This document shows, in pieces, positions 10,119-18,086 of a stretch of 32,067 bases of DNA. Numbering within the stretch: the first letter of the stretch is position 1; the number at the start of each line of letters is the position of its first letter. Source of the DNA: Steroidobacter sp. (lineage in GTDB: Bacteria > Pseudomonadota > Gammaproteobacteria > Steroidobacterales > Steroidobacteraceae). The notes under the pieces were generated by a model. The model saw nothing but the letters and a program-made list of their open reading frames with translations, made no database searches and was not told the DNA's origin. The translations under genes and the position numbers were made by a program. Location of the stretch: NCBI RefSeq assembly GCF_016790065.1, contig NZ_JAEUPY010000148.1, positions 1 to 32,067 of the forward strand, in the 5' to 3' direction.

Positions 10119-10175
10119 GCGGCGGCTGACAGGCCACCGGAGGATTTACGCCCTCCCCAAAAAAATATCGCCCGA

Positions 10176-10206
10176 GGGGGTGGAAAATTTCCCGCCGTGC
10201 ATCTTC
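10176..10206 (+). promoter_or_regulatory. Candidate ECF-type promoter upstream of the sigma gene
   Basis: This lies in the 130-bp gap 10119-10248 between the DPP IV-like gene and the sigma gene. It combines a G-rich GGGGGTGGAAAATTT block with CATCTTC about ten bases later, resembling the GGAAAT-like -35 and CGTC-like -10 layout described for FecI-group sigma factors. GGAAA and TTTCC also form a small inverted repeat here. A short GGAGG/CCTCC stem (10139-10143 with 10152-10156) lies just upstream but lacks a T-run on the + strand. Assignment is by eye and weak. Confidence 0.35.
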
Positions 10207-10248
10207 AATGAGCGGCGCCGAATTTTGCGTCGATTCAGGTTCTAAGTA

Positions 10249-10833
10249 GTGTCCACAGGCCGGCTCTCCACCATCAGCTGGATTGGCAGGCACGTGCTGC
10301 CGTACGAAAAGGAAGTGCGTGCGTGGCTGCGGCGGGCGCTGCGCGTGCCCGGCGACACTGACGACGTCCTGCAAGAAGCCTACTGCCGCATGTCGGCGCT
10401 CCAAGATGTGGCACACATCGATAATCCTCGGGCCTATTTCTTTCGGGTCGTGCGCAACGTCTTGCTGGAGCAGATTCGCCGCGCGCGAGTGGTTCGCATC
10501 GACACGATCGCGCAGGTGGACAGTTTGGATGTGCTGGACGAGGCCGCCTCTCCGGAGCGAGTGGTGGCCGGGCAGTCCGAGCTGGCCCGCGTGGAGCGCA
10601 TCATTGCCTCGCTGCCGTCGCGTTGTCGCTGGGTCATCGAGCTGCGCAAGATTCATGGGCTGTCACAACGTGAAGCAGCCGAGGCGCTCGGGGTTCGTGA
10701 GGCCGTGATCGAGCGCGAAGTGGCCCGAGGTATTCGGTTGATTCTGAAAGGTATGTTGGAAGATGGAGCGACGGAGGCCAAGGCCGCAGGGGCGAGAGGG
10801 CATGAGCGAACGCGAGACAGCGAAAAAGGTTGA
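10249..10833 (+). CDS. FecI-type ECF RNA polymerase sigma factor
   Basis: Encodes 194 residues from a GTG. Region 2 is clear (DTDDVLQEAYCRM, then NPRAYFFRVVRNVL), as is the region 4 helix-turn-helix (HGLSQREAAEALGVREAVIE). No region 3 is present, as in ECF factors. The tail beyond region 4 is charged and low in complexity and overlaps the following FecR gene by 32 bases, so the two are co-translated. By FecI precedent it would direct RNA polymerase to the receptor operon downstream when its FecR is triggered. Which promoters it recognises in this window is not certain. Confidence 0.88.
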   Translation: MSTGRLSTISWIGRHVLPYEKEVRAWLRRALRVPGDTDDVLQEAYCRMSALQDVAHIDNPRAYFFRVVRNVLLEQIRRARVVRIDTIAQVDSLDVLDEAASPERVVAGQSELARVERIIASLPSRCRWVIELRKIHGLSQREAAEALGVREAVIEREVARGIRLILKGMLEDGATEAKAAGARGHERTRDSEKG

Positions 10834-11770
10834 GCAAGCCGCCATCGAGTGGCTGGCCCGTCGCGATGGTGGCGATTGGAATGAGACCACGCAGCGCGAG
10901 TTCGACGCATGGCTCGCGGGCGATGAACGTCGCGTGGGTGCCGTGACTCGGGCGGAAGCGGCGTGGGATTTCATGAGCCGGGCTCGTGCACTGTCCGGTG
11001 GCCGCTCCGTTGAAGAGATCCAACGAATTGCTTCGCTGGCGGCGCGCCGGCGCTTTTTCATCTCGACCGGTGTCGGCGTTGCGTTGGCGGCAAGTGTCGC
11101 GATGCTGGCGCTGTTGTTGGGAGGCGCGGAGCGGTACGGCACTGAGTTGGGCGAGATCAGGCAGGTCGCACTGACCGACGGCTCGCGCGCCAGCCTCAAT
11201 TCACAAAGCCAGCTGAAGGCCTCAATGCGAGCCGAGCAGCGCGATGTGGAGCTCGAAGCGGGCGAGGCCTTCTTCGAAGTGGCCAAAGATGCCGCGCGCC
11301 CGTTCATCGTCAAGGCGGGCAGCGTGCGAGTCAAAGCGGTCGGCACCGCTTTCTCAGTTCGCAAACGCGAGCATGGCGTCGATGTGCTCGTGACAGAAGG
11401 TGTCGTGAGCACCTGGATCGCCGGCGATGAAGACAAAGCCTTGCGACTCGCCGCTGGTGCGCGGGCTTTCGTCACGGAACAGAACAATACGACGGTGCTC
11501 GAAGATGCTCCCACTGAGATTGCTCGTGCGCTCTCCTGGCGCGTGGGAGAGATCAGCTTGGAAGGTCAGACGCTGGCCAACGCGGCGGCCGAGTTCAATC
11601 GCTACAACCCCCGACGCATCGTGATCGATGACCCGACGCTCGGCGCGCGCCAACTGGTCGGCCGATTCCGAGTCAACGAGCCTGAAGAGTTCGCGCGAGC
11701 GGTGGTTTCGACGCTCGATGCTCGCATGGAAGTCAGTCCGGATACGATTCGGTTGGTGCCGCGAAAATAA
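10802..11770 (+). CDS. FecR-type anti-sigma / signal-transducing protein
   Basis: I choose ATG 10802, preceded by GAGAGG, over ATG 10763; it gives 322 residues starting MSERETAKK with the usual FecR N-terminal sigma-binding domain (FDAWLAGDERRVGAV). One membrane helix lies at about residues 85-108. The periplasmic part contains the FecR core (VALTDGSRASLNSQS, then VELEAGEAFFEVAKD and RPFIVKAG) and a C-terminal domain with AAEFNRYNPRRIVI. It would sit in the inner membrane, hold the preceding sigma factor, and receive the signal from the STN domain of the receptor encoded next. Lack of a long gap to the receptor (75 bp, T-rich, with an AGGGAGA ribosome site) supports one functional set. Confidence 0.9.
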   Translation: MSERETAKKVEQAAIEWLARRDGGDWNETTQREFDAWLAGDERRVGAVTRAEAAWDFMSRARALSGGRSVEEIQRIASLAARRRFFISTGVGVALAASVAMLALLLGGAERYGTELGEIRQVALTDGSRASLNSQSQLKASMRAEQRDVELEAGEAFFEVAKDAARPFIVKAGSVRVKAVGTAFSVRKREHGVDVLVTEGVVSTWIAGDEDKALRLAAGARAFVTEQNNTTVLEDAPTEIARALSWRVGEISLEGQTLANAAAEFNRYNPRRIVIDDPTLGARQLVGRFRVNEPEEFARAVVSTLDARMEVSPDTIRLVPRK

Positions 11771-11845
11771 TTTTTATTTTTTTGGTGGGACCCGCGAGGA
11801 TTTTTTTCTCCCATTCCTCTTTTAAGACAAACAGGGAGAAACCAC

Positions 11846-14176
11846 ATGTTCGATCGTTCGATGATTCCTGGCCCCGCGTCATGGCTCGCCGCTTCGGTGT
11901 GTACCGTGACCCTGTCCGCTCCACTGCACGCACAAGTCGTCAGTTTCGATGTCCCCGAACAAGATGCCGTGACTGGCATTTCCGAGTTCGCGCGACAAGC
12001 CGATGTGCAGATTCTCGCAGCGAATGAAGTAATCGCCGGCAAACGCACCGCAGCTGTCCACGGCAGCTACAGCGTCGACGCTGGCTTGGGACTGCTGCTG
12101 AAAGGAACCGACATCGTCGTCGGGACCAGTGACAGCCGCACCTATACATTGAAACAACAAGTCGCGTCCGCTGATGCACCGAGAACACTCGACGAAGTGG
12201 TGGTGACGGCGACCAAGACCGACACGCCGCTGATCGAAGCGCCGCAATCCATCTCGGTCGTCAGCAGTGACGAGATGGCGCTGCGCGGTGTGCAGGATCT
12301 CAATCAAGCGCTCAGCTACACCACCGGCATCAAGTTTCGTGACTATCCCGGTGGCCAAGGCATTCAAGATTTTTACCTGCGCGGGTTTCGCGCCAACACC
12401 AACGGCGAAAGCGTGTATCGCGATGGTTTGCGACAGCAGTACACCTCGCTGACTGGCAACGTCGAGCCGTACGCGCTCGAGCGCATCGAGTTGCTGAAAG
12501 GCCCGGCGTCGGTGCTGTACGGCCAGGGTAATCCTGGCGGTTTGGTGAACTTGACGACCAAACGGCCCACCGACGAACCGGTGCGTGAGGTGCAACTCAA
12601 AGCAGGCAGCTACGATCATTATCAGATCGGTGCCGACTTCGGCGACGCGCTGAGCAGCGACGGCAAACTGTTGTATCGCCTGACCGGCATGTATCGCGAT
12701 TCGGAGTTGCAGTACGACTACGGCCGCGACGATCGCTTCTATGTCGCACCGGCGTTGACCTGGCGCATCAGCGACGCCACGTCGGTGACATTGCTCGGCC
12801 AGTACTTCGAGACCACCACCTCGGGCAGCGAGCAGAGCTATCCCGCCATCGGCACCTTGTTCGCCAACCCCAACGGCCAGATTTCGCACGAGCGCTTTCT
12901 GGGCAATCCGGATTGGAATCGGATCAACATGGAGTACGCCTCGCTCGGCTATTTGTTCAATACGCGGCTGACCGACAGCTTGCGATTGAATCAAGTCGTT
13001 CGCTACAGCGACTCGCAATCCGAGTTCCACAATACTTCGGATCGCAGCTTGGGCTTGCTGGTCAACAATCGGTTGGAGAATCGCGGCGCTAACGATCGCG
13101 ACGATACCGAGAAGCAGTTGTCCGCCGACACCAATCTCGAATACGACCTCGAGACTGGTTCGGTTCAGCATCGCATTCTCGGCGGCTTCGACTACGCGCG
13201 GGTACGCACGACATTGCGGCAGCTGAACGGGTCGGCGGGCTTTCTGGATCTCTATGCGCCTGTCTATGACATTCCCATCGTGTGGAATGCGACGCTGTCA
13301 CGGCACTTCGCTGACGGGCTCAATCAGTACGGCGTGTATCTGCAAGATCAGCTGAAGTGGAATCGCTTCGTGGTCACGCTCAATGCTCGTCACGATACGT
13401 TGAAAACGTTTTCCAGAAATCGGTTGACGGGTGTGCGCACCGAGCTTGAAGACAAAAAGCTGACTGGCCGTGCCGGCGCGGTTTACGAATTCGATAGTGG
13501 TTTCGCGCCGTACGTGAGTTATTCCACGTCGTTTCAGCCTAGTGCTGCGGTGACTTGGGACGGCAAGTTGTTCGAGCCCACCGAAGGCAAGCAGGTCGAA
13601 GGCGGGTTGAAGTATCAGCCGCGCGGCACGCGATCTTCGGTGACTGCGACGGTTTATCAGCTGACCCAGATCAACGTGTCGACGCCGGATGTGGAGCATG
13701 CCGGCTTCAACACGCAGCAAGGTGAAGTGCGCTCGCGCGGCTTCGAGTTGGAAGCTCGCACGCCGGTGGGTGAGTCGTTCAACCTGATCTTCGCGTATGC
13801 CTACACCGATGCGAAAGTGACCAAGGCCAATCCGAATTCGGCGGGTGTGACTTCGCAAGGGTTGCGGCAGTTGGGCGTGCCTCGGCACAGCGCATCGGGC
13901 TGGCTCGACTACACATTCTCCAGCGGCGTGCCGGGGCTCAATCTCGGCGGAGGCGTGCGTTACGTCGGTGAGGCGTTCAACACACCCAACACTATCGAGT
14001 TTCCCAGCTATGTGCTCGTCGATGTGGGTGCGCACTACAGCTTTGGCAGTTACAAGCTCGGCCTGAATGTGACCAACTTGACCAACAAGGATTACTTCAA
14101 TCCCGGCTTCTATCCGAACAGCGTCTACTACGGCTACAAGCGCATGGTGCTCGGTACGCTGACGCGTAACTGGTGA
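11846..14176 (+). CDS. STN-domain TonB-dependent ferrisiderophore-type receptor
   Basis: Encodes 776 residues. A signal peptide ends at about LHAQ (residue 30); residues about 32-103 form an STN domain, and a TonB box LDEVVVTATK sits at about 115-124. The plug has APQSISVVS, YLRGFRAN and RIELLKGPASVLYGQGNPGG, the pattern of the FhuA/FpvA siderophore-receptor family, and the barrel ends LTRNW with the aromatic C-terminus expected of barrels. It follows its own sigma and FecR genes. Its stop overlaps a GTG of the next frame, so the downstream hydrolase is probably co-transcribed. The ligand is likely an iron chelate by family, though such receptors can carry other compounds. Confidence 0.92.
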   Translation: MFDRSMIPGPASWLAASVCTVTLSAPLHAQVVSFDVPEQDAVTGISEFARQADVQILAANEVIAGKRTAAVHGSYSVDAGLGLLLKGTDIVVGTSDSRTYTLKQQVASADAPRTLDEVVVTATKTDTPLIEAPQSISVVSSDEMALRGVQDLNQALSYTTGIKFRDYPGGQGIQDFYLRGFRANTNGESVYRDGLRQQYTSLTGNVEPYALERIELLKGPASVLYGQGNPGGLVNLTTKRPTDEPVREVQLKAGSYDHYQIGADFGDALSSDGKLLYRLTGMYRDSELQYDYGRDDRFYVAPALTWRISDATSVTLLGQYFETTTSGSEQSYPAIGTLFANPNGQISHERFLGNPDWNRINMEYASLGYLFNTRLTDSLRLNQVVRYSDSQSEFHNTSDRSLGLLVNNRLENRGANDRDDTEKQLSADTNLEYDLETGSVQHRILGGFDYARVRTTLRQLNGSAGFLDLYAPVYDIPIVWNATLSRHFADGLNQYGVYLQDQLKWNRFVVTLNARHDTLKTFSRNRLTGVRTELEDKKLTGRAGAVYEFDSGFAPYVSYSTSFQPSAAVTWDGKLFEPTEGKQVEGGLKYQPRGTRSSVTATVYQLTQINVSTPDVEHAGFNTQQGEVRSRGFELEARTPVGESFNLIFAYAYTDAKVTKANPNSAGVTSQGLRQLGVPRHSASGWLDYTFSSGVPGLNLGGGVRYVGEAFNTPNTIEFPSYVLVDVGAHYSFGSYKLGLNVTNLTNKDYFNPGFYPNSVYYGYKRMVLGTLTRNW

Positions 14177-14184
14177 GAACGACC

Positions 14185-15378
14185 ATGAGAATAATGATGA
14201 AAAGAACGTTGTCTCTGATCGTTTGCGCGTTGAGTTTGGTTTGGCTGGCGCCGGCAACGGCGTCGCCGGACCGTGCCGAAGTGCTGGACTACTTGGAACG
14301 ATTGCAGACGCAGTCCGGTGCGCCGGGCGTGTCTGCGGCTGTGGCGGTCGACGGACAAATCGTTTTCTCGGGCGGCGTGGGTCAAGCCGATCTGGAAGCA
14401 GGCACGCCGCAGAACGGACGCACTGTGCACAACATCGGCTCAGTGTCGAAGGTGATTGCGGTCACGGCGATTCTGCAGTTGGTCGAGCAAGGCAAGGTCG
14501 ATCTCGACGCCGAGCTACAGCGTTACTTGCCTTGGTTTCCTCGCAAGGACAAGCCCATCACGGTGCGGCACATCCTCACGCACACCTCGGGCATTCGTCA
14601 CTACAAGGACAACGAGTTCGGCGAGATCGTGAAGCACTATGCCGAGTTCGAACCGGCCACCCAGTTCTGGCGCGACGATCCGTTGGTGTTCGAGCCGGGC
14701 TCGCATTGGATGTACTCGTCGTACGCGGTGAACTTGATCCAGGGCATCGTGGAGTCGGTGAGTGGCCGGGCGTTCGAGACCTACTTGCGAGAGCAGGTGT
14801 GGATTCCTGCCGGCATGCTGTCCACTCAGTTCGACGTGCCGAGTCGAGTCGTGCCGCGCCGGGGCCGAGGCTATCTGCGTAGCCAGACCTATCCAGTGGA
14901 CGTCAACAAGCCGCAGTTACAGAAGGCGCCCGATGAGGACGTGAGCTACAAGTATGCTGGCGGCGGCATGATTGCCAGCGACGAAGACCTGTGCCGGCTG
15001 GGTATCGCTTTGAACCGCGCGCAATTGCTCAAACCGGAAACCCAGACCGCGATGTACAAGCTGCAGCTGCCGCCGGGGCTGCCGACCATGCCGTCCGAGT
15101 TCATGAAAAAGAACAGTCCCGGCGTGTTGCCGCCTTCGCAAGACAAAGAGCAGGCCCTGATGTGGTGGATGGGCAAGGATGCGGCTGGGCGGCCGTATGC
15201 GGGTCATGCCGGCAGCGTCAAAGGCACGCAAAGCATGCTGATGAACTTCTATAAGCAGAACGTGGTGGTGGCGGTTCACTTCAACGCCAGCGGCGCGGAT
15301 GTGGGTGAAGCGGCGATGTCCATCGCGCAGCTGTTCATGCCCCAGTTGGCTGTGCCTGTTGGGCGTTCCGCCAAGTAG
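14185..15378 (+). CDS. Exported beta-lactamase-family (class C / LACTB-like) serine hydrolase
   Basis: Encodes 397 residues from ATG 14185, with GAGA six bases upstream; GTG 14173 (overlapping the receptor stop) and ATG 14194/14197 are alternatives. A signal peptide (LSLIVCALSLVWLAPATA) is present. The catalytic SxxK is S86-V-S-K89. The second motif reads YSS (177-179) where most family members have YSN, and the third is H341-A-G. The domain includes penicillin-binding proteins, D-aminopeptidases, esterases and LACTB-like peptidases, and YSS/YST is seen in the LACTB-like branch. Its place right behind a siderophore-type receptor suggests it processes an imported ligand or peptide rather than giving antibiotic resistance, but this is inference. 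Confidence 0.85.
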   Translation: MRIMMKRTLSLIVCALSLVWLAPATASPDRAEVLDYLERLQTQSGAPGVSAAVAVDGQIVFSGGVGQADLEAGTPQNGRTVHNIGSVSKVIAVTAILQLVEQGKVDLDAELQRYLPWFPRKDKPITVRHILTHTSGIRHYKDNEFGEIVKHYAEFEPATQFWRDDPLVFEPGSHWMYSSYAVNLIQGIVESVSGRAFETYLREQVWIPAGMLSTQFDVPSRVVPRRGRGYLRSQTYPVDVNKPQLQKAPDEDVSYKYAGGGMIASDEDLCRLGIALNRAQLLKPETQTAMYKLQLPPGLPTMPSEFMKKNSPGVLPPSQDKEQALMWWMGKDAAGRPYAGHAGSVKGTQSMLMNFYKQNVVVAVHFNASGADVGEAAMSIAQLFMPQLAVPVGRSAK

Positions 15379-15384
15379 ACCTGG

Positions 15385-15411
15385 CAAGCGGCGGATCGCA
15401 TCCGCCGCTTG
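15385..15411 (+). terminator. Strong hairpin after the serine hydrolase gene
   Basis: A perfect inverted repeat with 12-base arms (CAAGCGGCGGAT and ATCCGCCGCTTG) around a 3-base loop CGC starts 7 bases after the hydrolase stop. It is GC-rich and very stable, but no T-run follows, so it may be a partial terminator or an mRNA-stabilising 3' structure rather than a textbook intrinsic terminator. It separates the receptor-hydrolase unit from the oxidoreductase gene. Confidence 0.6.
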
Positions 15412-15474
15412 ACGGCCATAGCGCCGATCTGCGATATGCCAACGCGGTACGGCTCACCGCGGGTTTGAGAACGC

Positions 15475-17391
15475 ATGCGTAATCGCGATCGCTCTTCGCA
15501 TCGGTTGGGGTTGGATCGGTCCATCACTCGTCGGGATTTTGTCGGCGGCACCTTGGTGGGCGCCGGCGCGGCGTTGTTGGGGGTTCCGACCATCGCGAGT
15601 TCTCAGGGGCTCGACGCGAGTTGGGGCGGCTTTGCGGGCATCGGCGATTACGCGCGGTCCAACGGCAACACCGCCGATGTGGTCAACACGGCCCATGCGC
15701 TACGCGATGGCGCTTTCGAACAACAGCTGGAAAAGGCCCAAGCGGTTGACGATGTCTACGATCTGGTGATCGTCGGCGGTGGCTTCGCTGGCGCGTCGGC
15801 GGCGTTGGAGTTTCATGACTCCGGCCGCGGCGGCCGCTGCCTGATGCTCGAGAATCACGCGATCTTCGGTGGCGCGGCCAAACAGAACGAGGTGGAGGTC
15901 GGCGGTTATCGGCTGTTGGGGCCGCAGGGGTCGCACAACTTTCGCGTGCCGCCGCCGCTGGAGGCGGGCGCGACCCCGAATCTGGCTCAGGAAATGTGGG
16001 CTCGTCTTGGGATTCCCAAGGAGTTCCTGCACGCGACACCCGCCAACGTTGCAAGCGGCGTGCGGATCGCCACTGAGTACTATCAGCCGATGATGCGGGA
16101 TGAGGGAGCCTCGATTGGCTACTTCTTCGATCCGCGAACTCATGGTCAGCGTGGCGGTTGGGTTCGCGACATGTGGTCGGATGAATTGCAGCGAACGCCG
16201 TTCGATGCACAAGCGCGTGCCGATCTATTGCGTCTGCAGAAGAGCGACGCTCACGTCGTCGCCGACGCTGCCAACGATGCTTGGATGGACCAACGCAGTT
16301 ACGCTGATTTCTTGAAGACGGCTTACGGTGTCGGTGAAGCGGGGCGCCGCTATGTCGATCCGATTCTCGCCGCGAGCGCTTACGGTGTTGGTAGTGACGC
16401 GCTGTCTGCCCTCGCTGCGAAACAATTGACGATGCCGGGAACGGCTGCCGACAAAACTGCCGCGCTCGGTAATCCCATGGAAGGCTTCCCGGGCGGCAAT
16501 GCGACGTTGTATCGCTACTTCATCAAAGCCATCCGGCCGGATGCCATCGCGGGTGGCAACGATCTCGAGTCCATTGCCACGGGCAAGGTTCGTTTCGATG
16601 AACTCGATCGTGCTTCGGCCAAGACGCGCATTCGTCTCAAGTCGATGGTCGTAGCCGTGCGTCACGTTGGTGATCCGCAAACTGCCAAGACGGTCGAAGT
16701 TATTTATTCGCGTGACGGACGCTTGCAGCGAGTGCAGGCGCGTGCCGTTGTCATGAGCACCGGTTCATGGGTGACGCGTCGGGCCGTTCGGGATCTTCCT
16801 TCGCGTCATCTCGATGCCTTCATGCAGTTTCATCACGCGCCGATTTTGGTTGCGAATGTCGCCGTTTCTCATTGGCGTTATCTCGACAAGCTCGGCGTGT
16901 CGGCCGCGCGTTGGTTCGAGGGGCTTGGGTTCTTTACCAATGTTCGCTCGCCTGTGCGCATCGGTGAGCGCGCACCGCCGCTCGATCCGAACTATCCGGC
17001 GATGCTGACGTTTTATATGGGCTTTCCTACCGCCGGTTTGCCGCTCGTCGCGCAGACCGCTGCCGGGCGGGCGCAACTATTCGGCACTCACTACAGCGCC
17101 TTTGAGTTGCAGATTCGCGAGCAGTTACAAACCATGTTCGGCGCTCATGGCTTCGATGCACGTCGTGACATCAAAGGCATCATTCTCAATCGTTGGGGCC
17201 ATGCGTTCGTCGCCCCTCAGCCCGGCTTCTACTTCGGCCTCGGCGGCCAACCCGCCCCGAGTTCGATTGCTCGCACGGCCTTCGGCCGCATCTCCTTCGG
17301 TCATTCCGAGTTCAACGGCCATCAAAACTGGCGCTGGGCCGCTACGGAGGGGAGAAGGGCGGCGAAGCAGGCGTTGGCGGTGCTTGTGTAG
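15475..17391 (+). CDS. Tat-exported FAD-dependent oxidoreductase, spermidine dehydrogenase-like
   Basis: Encodes 638 residues. A Tat signal is visible: R19-R20 in ITRRDFVGG followed by a Gly/Ala-rich hydrophobic stretch. The FAD-binding Rossmann motif G101-G-G103-FAG106 lies in DLVIVGGGFAGASAALEF, followed by an ENHAIFGG stretch typical of flavoprotein amine oxidases. The segments IGDYARSNGNT and AHALRDGAF before the Rossmann motif mirror the conserved N-terminal region of spermidine dehydrogenase (SpdH) proteins. In that family the enzyme oxidises polyamines in the periplasm; here the substrate is a guess and another amine or amino compound is equally possible. It lies after a strong hairpin, so it may have its own promoter. 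No clear Shine-Dalgarno is seen apart from GAGAAC. Confidence 0.7.
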   Translation: MRNRDRSSHRLGLDRSITRRDFVGGTLVGAGAALLGVPTIASSQGLDASWGGFAGIGDYARSNGNTADVVNTAHALRDGAFEQQLEKAQAVDDVYDLVIVGGGFAGASAALEFHDSGRGGRCLMLENHAIFGGAAKQNEVEVGGYRLLGPQGSHNFRVPPPLEAGATPNLAQEMWARLGIPKEFLHATPANVASGVRIATEYYQPMMRDEGASIGYFFDPRTHGQRGGWVRDMWSDELQRTPFDAQARADLLRLQKSDAHVVADAANDAWMDQRSYADFLKTAYGVGEAGRRYVDPILAASAYGVGSDALSALAAKQLTMPGTAADKTAALGNPMEGFPGGNATLYRYFIKAIRPDAIAGGNDLESIATGKVRFDELDRASAKTRIRLKSMVVAVRHVGDPQTAKTVEVIYSRDGRLQRVQARAVVMSTGSWVTRRAVRDLPSRHLDAFMQFHHAPILVANVAVSHWRYLDKLGVSAARWFEGLGFFTNVRSPVRIGERAPPLDPNYPAMLTFYMGFPTAGLPLVAQTAAGRAQLFGTHYSAFELQIREQLQTMFGAHGFDARRDIKGIILNRWGHAFVAPQPGFYFGLGGQPAPSSIARTAFGRISFGHSEFNGHQNWRWAATEGRRAAKQALAVLV

Positions 17392-17428
17392 CACAGAGGC
17401 GCTGTCGACTGACGGTTGGTCACGCTCG

Positions 17429-17719
17429 CTACTGATTGAGCAGTGGCCCCAAATCACGTGCCCCGTGAAGAATGCGTTCGATACGAACGCCACGATCGTC
17501 CAGCGTGAAGAAGATTACGTAGGCTCCATGCGAGCAAGACCGCAGTCCGGGTCGTAGATCAGTGCGTTCGGTGTAGGCGAGCGGTGCGCGAGCAATTCTC
17601 TGCGCATGTTCGATTAATTCGTCTTCGAACTGAGACGCCCGTTCCGGGTTATCGAGCGCGATGAAATCGGTGATCTCGGCGAGATCCATCTCCGCTCGAC
17701 GTGAGACCCGGACGCGCAT
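17429..17719 (-). CDS. parE: ParE/RelE-family toxin
   Basis: Encodes 96 residues on the - strand. The fold signature is clear: AEMDLAEITDFIA at the N-terminus, ERTDLRPGLRSCSHGAYVIFF in the middle and RILHGARDL at the C-terminus, all typical of ParE-type toxins. ParE toxins act on DNA gyrase in characterised members; RelE relatives cleave mRNA, and sequence alone does not settle which applies. Its start overlaps the antitoxin stop by one base (TAATG), the usual coupling. It ends 37 bp from, and converges with, the oxidoreductase gene. Confidence 0.88.
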   Translation of the reverse strand: MRVRVSRRAEMDLAEITDFIALDNPERASQFEDELIEHAQRIARAPLAYTERTDLRPGLRSCSHGAYVIFFTLDDRGVRIERILHGARDLGPLLNQ

Positions 17720-17982
17720 TATTTTTTCGACGTTTTGCCCTTGCCACGGCGGGCGCGATTTCTAGCGACGACTTCTTCGATAGACCCCGCGTCTTCGCTA
17801 TCGACCCCTTCTTGGATCGCGGCCCGCAGCTCGCTGTAGCGAATCTCGCGAAGCTTTTGCTCATCTTCCAGTAGGCGCAAACCGGCTCGCACGACTTCGC
17901 TGACGTTGTTGAAGCGCCCGGAGTCGAGCTGCTTCCTCACGAATTCCTCGAAGTGACTGCCAAGGGCTACGCTGGTGGGCAT
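17719..17982 (-). CDS. parD: ParD-family ribbon-helix-helix antitoxin
   Basis: Encodes 87 residues. The N-terminal ribbon-helix-helix (residues 1-45: TSVALGSHFEEFVRKQLDSG, then FNNVSEVVRAGLRLLED) is characteristic of ParD, and the charged C-terminal half is the expected toxin-binding tail. It neutralises the downstream toxin and, by family precedent, represses its own promoter; a palindrome lies 10 bases upstream of its start. The gene lacks a convincing Shine-Dalgarno. The pair sits between two receptor modules and may stabilise this region. Confidence 0.9.
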   Translation of the reverse strand: MPTSVALGSHFEEFVRKQLDSGRFNNVSEVVRAGLRLLEDEQKLREIRYSELRAAIQEGVDSEDAGSIEEVVARNRARRGKGKTSKK

Positions 17983-17991
17983 GGGAATGGG

Positions 17992-18006
17992 TTAACTAAT
18001 AGTTAA
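17992..18006 (-). promoter_or_regulatory. Candidate ParD operator palindrome
   Basis: TTAACT and AGTTAA form a perfect inverted repeat around AAT, 10 bases upstream of the antitoxin start and just downstream of a possible promoter. ParD-type proteins bind palindromes of this kind at their own promoters. It is AT-rich in a GC-rich region, which makes it stand out. Confidence 0.45.
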
Positions 18007-18020
18007 TAATAGATAGTCAT

Positions 18021-18048
18021 AGTCTACGCCTTTGATGGCTGCCTTCAA
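18021..18048 (-). promoter_or_regulatory. Candidate promoter of the ParD/ParE operon
   Basis: Read on the - strand, TTGAAG (18048-18043) and TAGACT (18026-18021) are separated by 16 bases, a fair match to sigma-70 -35 and -10 boxes (4 of 6 matches at each). The operator-like palindrome lies 14 bases further downstream, where a repressor would block initiation. Confidence 0.35.
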
Positions 18049-18086
18049 GGGGCGATATTTCGCTACCCTGACGGTGCCCTACGCCA

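Noticed and set aside
10115-10129. Tiny frame starting ATG at the end of the DPP IV-like gene
   Set aside because: Only four codons before a stop; too short to support a gene.
11879-13171. Long antisense open frame (430 codons) opposite the second receptor
   Set aside because: Shadow of the receptor reading frame; no signal peptide, motif or ribosome site of its own.
14173-15378. Antibiotic-resistance beta-lactamase
   Set aside because: The SxxK and HAG motifs fit the broad serine hydrolase family, but YSS replaces YSN and the operon context is transport, so resistance is not supported.
18050-18060. Eleven bases shared (GGGCGATATTT) with the reverse strand at 10163-10173
   Set aside because: A single short match in 32 kb between unrelated gaps could be chance, and no third copy was noticed.
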